DNA from: Paenibacillus tuaregi
GTDB taxonomy: Bacteria > Bacillota > Bacilli > Paenibacillales > Paenibacillaceae
Assembly (NCBI RefSeq): GCF_900086655.1
Contig: NZ_LT575476.1
Coordinates: 4,651,405 to 4,715,404, forward strand
Direction of reading: 5' to 3'
Length of the DNA stretch: 64,000 nucleotides
Below are positions 8,347 through 16,256 of the stretch, one piece after another. The notes under the pieces were generated by a model. That model did no database searches, was not told the origin of the DNA, and was given only the letters and a program-made list of their open reading frames with translations. The stretch's first letter is position 1. Each line of letters opens with the position of its first letter. A program made the position numbers and the translations under genes.

Positions 8347-9897
8347 TTAAGACACTCCCAAATATTCTTCGATTTCATTCTTGATGACGGTCACTTGAGG
8401 GCCATAAATGACTTGTACTCCGCTGCCTTTAACAATCACTGCCCGCGCGCCGGTATTCTTAAGCTCCGGCTGCTTCACAAGCTCCGGATCATTAACCGAG
8501 ACACGAAGCCGGGTGGCACAGCAATCCAAATCCTTGATGTTCTCCTTACCGCCAAGCGCAGCCAGTATATCCCCAGCACGACTGCCAGTTCCAGCCCCAC
8601 CTTCTGCGGGAGCATCCGCCGCAGTATTCTCATCCTCCCGACCCGGCGTCTTCAAATCAAACTTCACAATCAGGAAGCGGAACGTGAAGTAGTAGAGACA
8701 GAACCAGACCGCACCGATGACCGGAACAAGAACCCAGTTCGTCTTGGCATTGCCCTGCAGCACGCCGAATAGAATGAAGTCAATCAATCCGCCCGAGAAG
8801 GTCTGGCCGATAGTGATCTGAAATATATGCGCCATCATGAAAGCCAGGCCGTCAAACACAGCATGAATTACATACAGAAACGGTGCAATGAACAGGAACG
8901 AGAATTCAAGCGGTTCTGTAATCCCTGTCAGGAATGAAGTCAGTGCAGCGGACAGCATAAGTCCAAACACAACTTTCTTATGCTTTGGCTTGGCTGTATG
9001 ATAAATCGCCAGCGCCGCCCCCAGCAGACCGAACATCATCGTAATGAAACGGCCGGACATAAACCGTGAGGTTCCAATGAAGAATTGTGTCGTTGTTGGA
9101 TCGGCCAGCTGGGCGAAGAAGATCTTCTGCGTTCCCTCCACAAGCTTGCCGTCTACCACAAGCGAGCCGCCAATTCCTGTTGTCCAGAAAGGCATGTAGA
9201 AAATATGGTGAAGTCCAAGCGGTCCTAACATCCGCAAAATAAATCCGTACAGCAGTGTTCCAATGTATCCGGTCTGATCCACCAGCCCGCCAAGCTTAAA
9301 AATGCCGGATTGAATCGTCGGCCAGATGACAAACATTAAAGCCCCGATCAGAATAGCAACCATAGAAGAGATAATCGGCACAAATCTGGAACCGCCGAAG
9401 AATCCCAGGAACTGTGGAAGCTCAATCTTGTTGAACCGGTTATGCAGTATCGACGTGATCAGGCCAATGACGACACCTCCGAAGACCCCAGTCTCTAAAG
9501 ATTGAATCCCTAGAATGGTCCCCTGTCCGGCTGCAGCCAGATTATCTGTGACCAGCTTGCCAGAGATGGCCAGCATCGCGTTGATCGTTGCGTTCATAAC
9601 AAGATAAGCGAGCGCTGCGGCCAGACCGGCTGTGCCTTTATCAGAACGGGCCAACCCTACAGCCACCCCGATGGCAAAGATCAGCGCGAGGTTGGCAAAA
9701 ATGATGGAGCCCGCACTGCTCATTACGGTAAAGATCGCCTGAAGCCAGGCTACCTTAAGAAAAGGATACGTATTTACCGTATTCGGATTCGATAAGGCGC
9801 CCCCTACGCCAAGGAGCAAACCTGCAGCGGGAAGAACGGCAATCGGAAGCATGAAGGATTTACCGAACCGCTGTGCTTTCTCAAAGAAGTTGTTCAT
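8347..9897 (-). CDS. PTS EIICB transporter, glucose/N-acetyl-amino-sugar family
   Basis: A 516-residue phosphotransferase permease. The N-terminal EIIC domain (to about residue 400) has roughly ten membrane segments and family-typical stretches such as MLPIAVLPAAGLLLG and SFLTGITEPLEFSFLF. A charged linker leads to the C-terminal EIIB domain, where the phosphorylated cysteine is the second Cys of DCCATRLRV (about residue 460). AGGGGG precedes the ATG. It imports and phosphorylates a sugar. With nanE one base downstream and an RpiR gene nearby, N-acetylmannosamine or N-acetylglucosamine is the likely substrate. No EIIA domain is attached, so a general EIIA must serve it. Confidence 0.9.
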   Translation of the reverse strand: MNNFFEKAQRFGKSFMLPIAVLPAAGLLLGVGGALSNPNTVNTYPFLKVAWLQAIFTVMSSAGSIIFANLALIFAIGVAVGLARSDKGTAGLAAALAYLVMNATINAMLAISGKLVTDNLAAAGQGTILGIQSLETGVFGGVVIGLITSILHNRFNKIELPQFLGFFGGSRFVPIISSMVAILIGALMFVIWPTIQSGIFKLGGLVDQTGYIGTLLYGFILRMLGPLGLHHIFYMPFWTTGIGGSLVVDGKLVEGTQKIFFAQLADPTTTQFFIGTSRFMSGRFITMMFGLLGAALAIYHTAKPKHKKVVFGLMLSAALTSFLTGITEPLEFSFLFIAPFLYVIHAVFDGLAFMMAHIFQITIGQTFSGGLIDFILFGVLQGNAKTNWVLVPVIGAVWFCLYYFTFRFLIVKFDLKTPGREDENTAADAPAEGGAGTGSRAGDILAALGGKENIKDLDCCATRLRVSVNDPELVKQPELKNTGARAVIVKGSGVQVIYGPQVTVIKNEIEEYLGVS

Positions 9898-9920
9898 AAA
9901 GTGGCCCCCTAAAACGCTTA

Positions 9921-9990
9921 GAAAATTAATTTCAAATTAAATATACAATATGAAATTCATTTTCGTCAATAATCTTTGTAAGCTTTTTCA
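9921..9990 (-). promoter_or_regulatory. PTS-nanE promoter with two RpiR-type operators and a cre-like site
   Basis: On the minus strand, TTGACG (9964-9969) and TATATT (9940-9945) are 18 bases apart. GAAA-N5-TTTC palindromes occur at 9921-9933 and 9952-9964, exactly 31 bp centre to centre: one lies in the spacer and one at the start of transcription. TGTAAGCTTTTTCA (9977-9990) matches the CcpA cre consensus at 13 of 14 positions. Assignment to the neighbouring RpiR protein and to CcpA is inferred. Confidence 0.65.
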
Positions 9991-10090
9991 TTAGCAAAAT
10001 ATTACCTGCCTTGTCCTAATCGCCACCGATCCGGAATAAGCTGTACAAGCAAGTAAAAGTCATTGTTCATGGCAGGAGGAATATAGGTAC

Positions 10091-10717
10091 ATGGATATTT
10101 TCAGCTGTTTGATGTTAGGTCTCTCCCTCTCCGCACCAATCGGTCCTATTAATGCCGCCCAGCTTGACCGGGGAATCCGCGGAGGCTTCTGGCCTGCCTG
10201 GCTGCTTGGGCTTGGGGCGGTTATCGCTGATATCATCTACATCCTTCTGGTCTACTTCGGAGTGGTGCATTTCGTTAACACCCCGTTTATGAAGTCGTTT
10301 CTGTGGCTGTTCGGATTCTTCGTGCTGCTCTACATTGGGATTGAAAGTCTGATTACAGCACAAAAAATAACGCTTCAGGAGAACCGAAGCGCTGAGTCAT
10401 TATCCAAATCATTTGTGGCCGGGTTCTTCATGTCCCTGTCCAACCCGGTATCCATCTTGTTCTGGCTGGGCATTTATGGCTCCCTGCTCGCCGAAACCGC
10501 CGCCACATACGGTCCCAAGGATCTGCTGATCTTCAGTGCCGCCGTCTTGTCCGGCGTGCTTCTCTGGGATATCTCCATGGCGGGACTCGCCAGCGGCTTC
10601 CGGAAATGGCTGACTGTGCCGCTGCTCAAAGCGATATCCATCACTTCAGGCCTTAGCTTGATCGGGTTCGGTCTGTACTTCGGGTTTGAAGCCGCTAAGG
10701 TCCTGTTCCTGAATTAA
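10091..10717 (+). CDS. LysE-family amino acid/metabolite exporter
   Basis: A 208-residue inner-membrane exporter of the LysE/RhtB superfamily, with about six hydrophobic segments. The family-typical N-terminus GLSLSAPIGPINAAQLDRGI is followed by a middle SLSNPVSILFWLGIYG motif. AGGAGG at 10075-10080 precedes the ATG by ten bases. It probably exports a basic or neutral amino acid or a related solute by proton exchange; the substrate cannot be told. It is monocistronic, divergent from the PTS operon, and followed by a long-hairpin intergenic element rather than another gene. Confidence 0.9.
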   Translation: MDIFSCLMLGLSLSAPIGPINAAQLDRGIRGGFWPAWLLGLGAVIADIIYILLVYFGVVHFVNTPFMKSFLWLFGFFVLLYIGIESLITAQKITLQENRSAESLSKSFVAGFFMSLSNPVSILFWLGIYGSLLAETAATYGPKDLLIFSAAVLSGVLLWDISMAGLASGFRKWLTVPLLKAISITSGLSLIGFGLYFGFEAAKVLFLN

Positions 10718-10812
10718 CTTTGTGAACCGGCTCTATAAGCAATTCCTGAAAAGCGAGAGATTACCTGCCATTCCCCCAATCGGAAGATGATCCTAAGCCA
10801 ACATAAACCTCT

Positions 10813-11013
10813 GCTATATAAAATGAACTTATGAAAGTTACCCTTATTGGGCGCTGCGAGCCGAGTGTTCTTTAAGGCCGCTGTTGTCTCCGAAATGCTT
10901 GAACTTGATATCCCTTAGGGCATTTCGGAGACAAAGGCGGACGCTCCGCTTCTTCTGAATCACTCGGGATCGAAGCTAAGAGAGGTTAATTTTTAAAGTT
11001 CGTTTTATCTAGC
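10813..11013. repeat. Long-hairpin intergenic element, full copy (about 200 bp)
   Basis: The ends are an 18-bp inverted repeat with two mismatches (10813-10830 GCTATATAAAATGAACTT; 10996-11013). Inside are CCGAGTG arms, a perfect 14-bp stem TGTCTCCGAAATGC (10885-10898) with its complement (10920-10933), then AAAGGCGGACGCTCCGCTTC (10933-10952). The whole unit is one imperfect palindrome without coding capacity. A close copy sits at 50267-50466. The gap between the LysE gene and the amino acid permease contains nothing else. Confidence 0.85.
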
Positions 11014-11029
11014 CAGATGCTGCCTGGGA

Positions 11030-12400
11030 TCAAACCGGGCTCCGTCTGCGCTTGAGACTTACACTGCGGGAATATCTCTTCTTCTTCCAGGCGGTCACCT
11101 TCATAACAAGTGTCACTACACCGATCAGCGCAATAAATGCCAGGCTGCCCCAGAAACCGGGACGGCTTGTTTCATGAAACAGGGTTCCGCACACGGCGAG
11201 CCCGATCAGGGCCATACCCAAAAACCGTTTCACCTGCCCAAAGACCGTTAGTTTAAGCAGCTTGCCGGCAGTGATAAGAATAAACAGCCAATTGTACAGC
11301 AGCAGAAGCCCTGCTGCTGTTGTTACGTATTCATAAATTTTGCCAGGCATTACCAGAGCCAGTATAATTGAAGCAACAAGCCCCAGCACGGTTAATGAAA
11401 TTGCATATAGCGGGTGCTTGTTCTTTACCTTACGGGCGAACAAAGGCGGCGCATCCTTGTCTTCAGCCAGGGTTACGAGCATGGTCGTAACGGCAAACAG
11501 CGAAGCAACCATCGTCGAGAATCCCGCAATAATCAGCACAGCATTGAACACATGCGGAATGAAGGGCAGCGGATAATTCGCAAGTGCGGTGATAAAGGGA
11601 CTCTTCTTAGGTGTGAACGCTTCCCAGGAGACTATGGTCACGGCTAGTCCAAGCGAGATCACATACATGATAGTCAGCAGCAGGAGCATAACCCTGCCCG
11701 CTTTAGGAGCTTCATCCAGATTCTTCAGACGAATCGCCATAAGTCCAAGTACTTCAATCCCGCCATAGGCATAGAACGCAAAAATAAACGCCGACCACAG
11801 CCCCATGATGCCGTGCGGAAACAAGCTTTGCATCGTATGTGGGAATTCGGGCTTGCCGTCACTTCCTTTGATCCATCCCATCAGAGCAATAACCGCAATG
11901 ACAATGAACATCAGAATGGCAGCGATTTTGATGACAGACAAGACATTCTCCACGGAATCAAATCCTTTGTTCCCCAGCATAATTACGATAAGACCAAGAA
12001 CTGCGTATACTGAGGCAAATACCCACATCGGCACGGAGGGGAACCAGAACCTAGTGAATATGGAGAGCGCGGTTAGCTGGCTGCCCATAATCAGCAGTTC
12101 GGAGCCCCAATAGACCCAGCCGCTGCTGAAGCCGGCCCAACGTCCAAAGGCTCTTTTGGCATACGAACGAAACGATCCCTTCTCCGGGTGGTCCGCTGTC
12201 ATCTTGGCCAGCACATCAAACACCGTGTACGTGCCGATTGCCGCCAGAATGAACACAATCAGGACGGACGGACCACCCATATGCAGCGCCAGACTGGAGC
12301 CCAGGAAATAACCTGTGCCGATCGTGCAGGCGACACCAAGCAGAGACAGCTGCCACCATTTTAGTTGGCCTTCTTCGGCCTTTCCCTCTTGTCTAGTCAT
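11030..12400 (-). CDS. APC-superfamily amino acid permease
   Basis: A 456-residue transporter with about twelve hydrophobic segments. The hallmark of the first is CTIGTGYFLGSSLALHMGGP, the glycine-rich substrate loop of the amino acid-polyamine-organocation family; a consensus-like YAYGGIEVLGLMA follows near the middle. The C-terminus is short and basic. GAGAGG precedes the ATG. It should import an amino acid by proton symport, but the substrate is not deducible. It is monocistronic. Its stop lies 17 bases from the end of the long-hairpin element, and its leader (12401-12550) contains a GC-rich hairpin of unknown role. Confidence 0.9.
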   Translation of the reverse strand: MTRQEGKAEEGQLKWWQLSLLGVACTIGTGYFLGSSLALHMGGPSVLIVFILAAIGTYTVFDVLAKMTADHPEKGSFRSYAKRAFGRWAGFSSGWVYWGSELLIMGSQLTALSIFTRFWFPSVPMWVFASVYAVLGLIVIMLGNKGFDSVENVLSVIKIAAILMFIVIAVIALMGWIKGSDGKPEFPHTMQSLFPHGIMGLWSAFIFAFYAYGGIEVLGLMAIRLKNLDEAPKAGRVMLLLLTIMYVISLGLAVTIVSWEAFTPKKSPFITALANYPLPFIPHVFNAVLIIAGFSTMVASLFAVTTMLVTLAEDKDAPPLFARKVKNKHPLYAISLTVLGLVASIILALVMPGKIYEYVTTAAGLLLLYNWLFILITAGKLLKLTVFGQVKRFLGMALIGLAVCGTLFHETSRPGFWGSLAFIALIGVVTLVMKVTAWKKKRYSRSVSLKRRRSPV

Positions 12401-12697
12401 AATTACCTCTCAGTTATGTGATTTAGCAACCCTTTCTTTATGTAGTTTGTGAAGCCTGATCTTTTTTATGTAAAATAATCATCTTGGGGTACCCGGGCAG
12501 CAACCCGGGCCAACCTGAGCCAAAAGCCCTTTAACCTGGTGTACTTTTATCCTATTTAGTTCCTTAAGTCGCCAGATTAAGATGAGAAAAGAAACAATTT
12601 ACAGATTACTTGTTTAATAGCCCCATAAATAAGTGTAAAACATAAAGTAAAGCAAATGAAAAAAGACATAACTAGATCGTACCAGGAGAGGATTTAA
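12401..12697. other. Divergent intergenic region with GC-rich hairpin
   Basis: No gene is seen. Two CCCGGG palindromes (around 12492 and 12504) can pair with each other to form a 6-bp stem in the leader of the permease gene. The rest is AT-rich and should hold the divergent promoters of the permease and the MazF-like gene, though no convincing hexamer pair stands out. Confidence 0.4.
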
Positions 12698-13261
12698 ATG
12701 AGCACAGAACGGGAGAAAAAGACGACCCACGTATTGTCCAAGTCTGCAGAGAACCGGATCCTGGCTGAAAAAGCGTTAAAAGAGCAGCAGATCATGGCCT
12801 GGATGCCTGTCAAAATCAAGATGGCCCACCATTGGATAGAAAACGAGAAGAAACAGCTAAACCGTAAAATGGTTCGGGGAGCTATACATTTCTGTCATTT
12901 CGGGGAAAATGTAGGATGTGAGCAGAATGAGGAACGTCCTGTAGTCATCATTTCCAATAACACTGTTAATTCGACTTCCGGCAATGTCATTGTCGTACCG
13001 TTGACCAAGAACCTGAAAGCCAAAACCAACTTTAAAACGAAGCAGCCGGTTCTTACCCGTGACGGCAAACCGGTCCCCCGTTTCCAAAGTCATTATTTCT
13101 TATTCGCCAGTAAATACGACTTTCTCGCCTTTGACTCGGCCGCCAAGACCGAAGAAACCACCTCGGTCAGCAAGGTCAGATTGAAGGAACATCTCGGAAA
13201 TTTGGATGAAGAGGACATTAACCGGCTGGAAACCCGAATGAAATGGACACTCGGACTTTAA
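12698..13261 (+). CDS. MazF/PemK-family toxin, orphan, with N-terminal extension
   Basis: A 187-residue protein. Residues about 59-187 resemble the MazF/PemK endoribonuclease fold: RGAIHFCHFG at the start, EERPVVIISNNTVN with the arginine typical of the catalytic loop, and VIVVPLTKN. Known members cleave mRNA at short motifs and are neutralised by a small antitoxin encoded just upstream. No antitoxin gene is visible; the preceding 290 bases are non-coding. The protein instead carries a 57-residue charged, helix-like N-terminus (KSAENRILAEKALKEQQI), which could act as a built-in inhibitor or partner. GGAGAGG precedes the ATG. The catalytic fold assignment is strong; activity and the role of the extension are open. 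Confidence 0.82.
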   Translation: MSTEREKKTTHVLSKSAENRILAEKALKEQQIMAWMPVKIKMAHHWIENEKKQLNRKMVRGAIHFCHFGENVGCEQNEERPVVIISNNTVNSTSGNVIVVPLTKNLKAKTNFKTKQPVLTRDGKPVPRFQSHYFLFASKYDFLAFDSAAKTEETTSVSKVRLKEHLGNLDEEDINRLETRMKWTLGL

Positions 13262-13281
13262 AAAAAAACGTGAAAATTGTA

Positions 13282-13434
13282 TTGACAATAACTTACGCTA
13301 TAGGTTACTATTATTTCAGAGAGTTAAGTCGTGACCGAAGTAAATTATGTCATCCACCGCGTCGTGGATAAATTCACACGTTTTACGTGTCTTGAGTCTG
13401 AAAGAGGAGCCTTACGCGCTCCTCTTTCCCTTTT
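13282..13434 (+). ncRNA. Candidate small structured RNA (promoter to terminator, about 117 nt)
   Basis: TTGACA (13282-13287) and TACTAT (13306-13311), 18 bases apart, predict a start near 13318. The transcript would fold a hairpin ATCCAC-CGCGTC-GTGGAT (13352-13369), a second hairpin ACACG/CGTGT (13376-13390), then an 11-bp perfect terminator stem GAAAGAGGAGC (13400-13410 with 13418-13428) and CCCTTTT. No reading frame with a binding site lies inside. The terminator may also end MazF-gene transcription. The T-run is short, so termination strength is uncertain. Confidence 0.55.
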
Positions 13435-13514
13435 GCATGATCTTAGACCTATAGGTTTCGGAGTTCTAAAGAGATAACTGGCATAAATTTCGATTCCAAA
13501 GATAGGATAATAAT

Positions 13515-13576
13515 ATGTCGCCCACCGCGTCGTGGGCAAATTCACCCCGTCCGGATGCCGGCCGGGGATTATTTTT
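13515..13576 (+). repeat. Second copy of the covarying hairpin, followed by its own terminator
   Basis: The stem-loop GCCCAC-CGCGTC-GTGGGC (13520-13537) has the same loop and the same flanks (TATGTC before, AAATTCAC after) as the hairpin at 13352. Two outer base pairs change on both sides, so pairing is kept. A nested GC stem CCCCG-T-CCGG...CCGG-C-CGGGG (13545-13567) and a T-run (13569-13576) follow directly. No good promoter was found for this copy. Confidence 0.6.
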
Positions 13577-13648
13577 GTTGTTATGGCTATGCTGCCAGGT
13601 ATGCAGACACATTCGCTGTTGCAATTCTTTTACCCGCTGGGCGCAAAA

Positions 13649-14215
13649 TTAATCAGTTTTTTGGCTCAGCCCTTCCAAATAAGTCCTAACAATGAACTCC
13701 AGGCTCTCTTCCAAGGAAACTGGAATCCCGAAGCCTCCCTTCTGCTCCAATGAGCAGAAGCCGTGAAGAATGCTTCGGATTCCCCGCACAGCATGAGTCT
13801 GCTGCTCCGGACTAAGTCCTCTCCCATCAAGCCGGTCCACAAGAAACTGAACCATCTCGCCGCCAACCAGCTGGAGCTCATAGTCCTGCGCATCCGGGGC
13901 CCGAAGAGTCCCCTCATAAAGTCCCGGATGCTCCCGGGCGAACCGGATGTAAGCCCGGCTGAGATTGAGCAGCGCCTCATCTCCGGTTAAGCCCCGGTCA
14001 GCCGCCTCAAGCCGGGCATGAAGCATGCGAAGGCCATGGGCCGCGAGCTTCGCCTTCAGGCCCGGCAGCCCGCTCACATGGTTGTACAGAGACGGGGAGC
14101 GGATGCCCAGCTTCTGGGCGACCGATGCCAGGGTCACGGCGTCAAGCCCCTGGGCATCGGCAATCTCCGCGGCCGCCTGAATCACGGCCGCTGTATCCAG
14201 GCCGGCCCTAGGCAT
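13649..14215 (-). CDS. TetR/AcrR-family regulator (WHG-type C-terminus)
   Basis: A 188-residue repressor. The helix-turn-helix spans about residues 10-55 (LASVAQKLGIRSPSLYNHV), and the C-terminal part resembles the TetR_C_33/WHG ligand domain (YIRFAREHPGLYEGTL). The ATG at 14215 is chosen because it overlaps the last eight bases of the upstream MBL gene (ATGCCTAG), a coupled arrangement; the long upstream extension in this frame is just antisense-free overlap with that gene. It probably represses the MBL-tetR operon through the duplicated ACTAAT palindromes at 14966-15010. Confidence 0.9.
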   Translation of the reverse strand: MPRAGLDTAAVIQAAAEIADAQGLDAVTLASVAQKLGIRSPSLYNHVSGLPGLKAKLAAHGLRMLHARLEAADRGLTGDEALLNLSRAYIRFAREHPGLYEGTLRAPDAQDYELQLVGGEMVQFLVDRLDGRGLSPEQQTHAVRGIRSILHGFCSLEQKGGFGIPVSLEESLEFIVRTYLEGLSQKTD

Positions 14216-14948
14216 GACGGCCGGCCCCCTCTCCCGCGCCGACAGCCAGATTCCTGGCGGCGGCTTCGATCGCCCGGTCCATAGCCTGGACCGGGCTGCG
14301 GCGCATGGCGCCGTGGCCCGCGGCGAGCAGCGCGGGCTCAAGATCGCGCAGCTTCTGCGCGGAGCGAAGCGCCGTGGCGGGGCTCCAGGTGCCCCAGGCG
14401 GGGAAAGGGAACAGCGGGCGGAGCTGCCCGCTGACCGCCATCCCGCCCCGCACCTGGAACGCGTCGCCGACGATGAGCGCCCCGCTGCGCGTATCCAGCA
14501 GCGCGATCGATCCCGGCGTATGCCCGGGCGCGGCGATAACCCGGAGGGAGCCGACAAGGTCGCCCTCCTGCAGCAGCCGGTCCGGGCGGGCCTTCAGCGA
14601 AGCCGGTACGCCGCCCCGGATCTTGGCGGTATCCTCGCCGGGATCCAGGCTGCGGTCGCCTGCCATAAGCCGCGCATCTCTGGCGGAGATGGAGATCTCC
14701 GCTTCCGGAAGGGCCATCTTCAGCTTATCCAAGGCCCCGACATGATCATCATGGGCGTGGGTAAGCACAATCCGGGTGATCGGCTTGCCCATCCGCTGTG
14801 CAGCCTTTAGAATGCCTGCTGCACTATAAGGCAAAGCCGCATCAACAAGGGTAAGCCCGTTATCCTCTTCCACCAGGTAACAGTTCACCGGAAATAACCG
14901 GGGCAGGAACGTTAATTGAGTTAAATATTGATCTTGACGAATCCGCAT
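14208..14948 (-). CDS. Metallo-beta-lactamase-fold hydrolase
   Basis: A 246-residue cytoplasmic hydrolase with the zinc motif THAHDDH near residues 67-73, a second histidine in APGHTPGS, an aspartate in VGDAF and a terminal histidine in AAGHG, which together give a complete metal site. The ATG at 14948 with GGAG eight bases upstream is preferred over a GTG three codons earlier. The substrate is unknown; glyoxalase-II-like and lactonase-like roles are possible. It is the first gene of a two-gene operon with its TetR regulator. The 3' third of the gene is markedly GC-rich compared with its neighbours. Confidence 0.88.
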   Translation of the reverse strand: MRIRQDQYLTQLTFLPRLFPVNCYLVEEDNGLTLVDAALPYSAAGILKAAQRMGKPITRIVLTHAHDDHVGALDKLKMALPEAEISISARDARLMAGDRSLDPGEDTAKIRGGVPASLKARPDRLLQEGDLVGSLRVIAAPGHTPGSIALLDTRSGALIVGDAFQVRGGMAVSGQLRPLFPFPAWGTWSPATALRSAQKLRDLEPALLAAGHGAMRRSPVQAMDRAIEAAARNLAVGAGEGAGRHA

Positions 14949-14965
14949 TTGAATCACTCCATCCC

Positions 14966-15010
14966 AAAACTAATATCATTAGTTTTATTATAACTAAGAT
15001 CATTAGTTTT
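14966..15010. promoter_or_regulatory. Duplicated TetR-type operator
   Basis: AAAACTAAT-ATC-ATTAGTTTT (14966-14986) is a perfect 9-bp inverted repeat. AACTAAG-ATC-ATTAGTT (14992-15008) repeats it with one mismatch, 24 bp away centre to centre. Both lie directly upstream of the MBL-tetR operon, so autorepression by the TetR protein is the simplest reading. Confidence 0.8.
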
Positions 15011-15083
15011 GCAATAGCCGGTTATCTTTTTTTCACACATGATACTGTCTCTCTTCCCAGAACGTCAAAGAAACCCGCGTCCA

Positions 15084-16037
15084 TCATGCTCTCGCGAGCT
15101 TCTTAGTGTTCTTGGATCTATACATCTCACGGTCCGCCTCCAGAAATAAATAATCCATCTGCTGCAGCGAGTGTTCACTGTAGGCATAGCCCAGCGAGAT
15201 ATCCATATTCAGATCAGGTCGCTCCATCTTGAAGTGGGACACGCGGTGCTTTAGCTCAAGCACCAGATGATTCACCTCATAATGGGACATTCCTACCACC
15301 AGAATAGCAAATTCATCACCACCTACCCTGCATACCATCACGTTGTCCGATACCATGCCGCTAAGTAGAACGGCTGCTTCCTTAATATAAAGATCTCCCA
15401 TAATATGGCCAAAGTTATCATTTACTTGCTTCAGATTATCCATATCACACACAATGATTGCTGCCGGAACATCCTCCTTGACATCATAATGTGAGACCAG
15501 AATCTCGAAATGCTCCCGGTTGTATAAACCCGTCATGGAATCATGCGCAATGCGGTACTCCAAATATTGTTGGGCTTCCACACGCTCCTGTACCTGTCTT
15601 ACAACCCCCTGGATCGCCATAAGTGTGCCTCTGCTGCTGTAGATAGGTGTCGCCAGATCCTCATACCAGACATACTGCCCGCGTGAATCCTTGATCCGGT
15701 ATAGAATGGGCTGTTCGAAATCAAGCTCCCCGTTCATCATCTGATAAAGCCGCCCCGTGTCCTCGGGGTGTATCCTTACGAATACCAGTTCCGGGTTGTC
15801 CAGCCCGGAAATTTGGTGTTCCGGTTCCATAATCCGGTCCAGAGGAGCATAGACATATCTATATCTGCGAACAGGCTCAAGCTCCAAGTAATACACGATA
15901 TCTTTAGAGCCCTCAATCCATTCCAACGACCTCAACTTATCGGTTCGGGCACGGGCTCTGGCTGAACGTACTCTAATGCCAATAATGATCAGTAGAGCAC
16001 TAGCGAACATACCTGATAAAAAGAATACCCACCACAT
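15084..16037 (-). CDS. Membrane-anchored PAS-GGDEF diguanylate cyclase
   Basis: A 317-residue signalling enzyme making cyclic di-GMP. One hydrophobic helix lies at the extreme N-terminus (WWVFFLSGMFASALLIIIGI), followed by a PAS-like sensor domain (about 40-160) and a GGDEF domain. The active-site motif GGDEF is intact (CRVGGDEFAIL), with the metal-binding CDMDNLKQVND upstream. The usual RxxD inhibitory site before GGDEF is absent. The ATG at 16037 is preferred because AAGGTG lies six bases before it; an ATG six codons earlier has only a weak site. It is monocistronic. Confidence 0.92.
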   Translation of the reverse strand: MWWVFFLSGMFASALLIIIGIRVRSARARARTDKLRSLEWIEGSKDIVYYLELEPVRRYRYVYAPLDRIMEPEHQISGLDNPELVFVRIHPEDTGRLYQMMNGELDFEQPILYRIKDSRGQYVWYEDLATPIYSSRGTLMAIQGVVRQVQERVEAQQYLEYRIAHDSMTGLYNREHFEILVSHYDVKEDVPAAIIVCDMDNLKQVNDNFGHIMGDLYIKEAAVLLSGMVSDNVMVCRVGGDEFAILVVGMSHYEVNHLVLELKHRVSHFKMERPDLNMDISLGYAYSEHSLQQMDYLFLEADREMYRSKNTKKLARA

Positions 16038-16103
16038 TGACTTCACCTTCTGCATCGGTTTTCCAACTATAATTAAGCTGCTTAACCAGTTATGTTGTCT
16101 TAC

Positions 16104-16139
16104 TTTAGAACTATATTCTGTTTCTTTAGTACTATATTC
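16104..16139. repeat. Two 15-bp direct repeats one 21-bp period apart
   Basis: TTTAGAACTATATTC (16104-16118) and TTTAGTACTATATTC (16125-16139) differ at one base. They are spaced by exactly two helical turns upstream of the GGDEF gene, as expected for a regulator binding the same DNA face twice. Confidence 0.55.
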
Positions 16140-16256
16140 GACCTATATCCCCAGAAATCCTCGTCCTTAATATACAGTTAGCAAATTTTTTTAATTTATC
16201 TGGAATTTACCGCTGTTATGGTGCAAGGAATTACTCTTGTCCAGCTTACACAACGC

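Noticed and set aside
10813..11013. Insertion sequence
   Set aside because: The unit has inverted ends but is about 200 bp and has no transposase. No IS gene is found anywhere in the window, so it is listed as a repeat.
12480..12545. Sequence resembling a SAM-I riboswitch core (ACCCGGGCCAACC followed later by GGTG)
   Set aside because: The kink-turn and P1 elements are missing, CCCGGG is simply palindromic, and neither neighbouring gene is a methionine or cysteine gene.
12698..13434. Complete type III toxin-antitoxin system
   Set aside because: Type III antitoxin RNAs are tandem repeats upstream of the toxin with a leaky terminator in between. Here the RNA lies downstream and has its own promoter, so the analogy is kept only as a question.
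13345..13545. Minus-strand frame of 66 codons spanning both covarying hairpins
   Set aside because: Its ends are the two hairpins themselves, it has no ribosome binding site, and compensatory stem changes point to RNA rather than protein selection.
14216..14557. N-terminal extension of the TetR gene
   Set aside because: This part is the MBL gene read in another frame: arginine, serine and proline rich without domain character. The ATG at 14215 fits TetR length and coupling.
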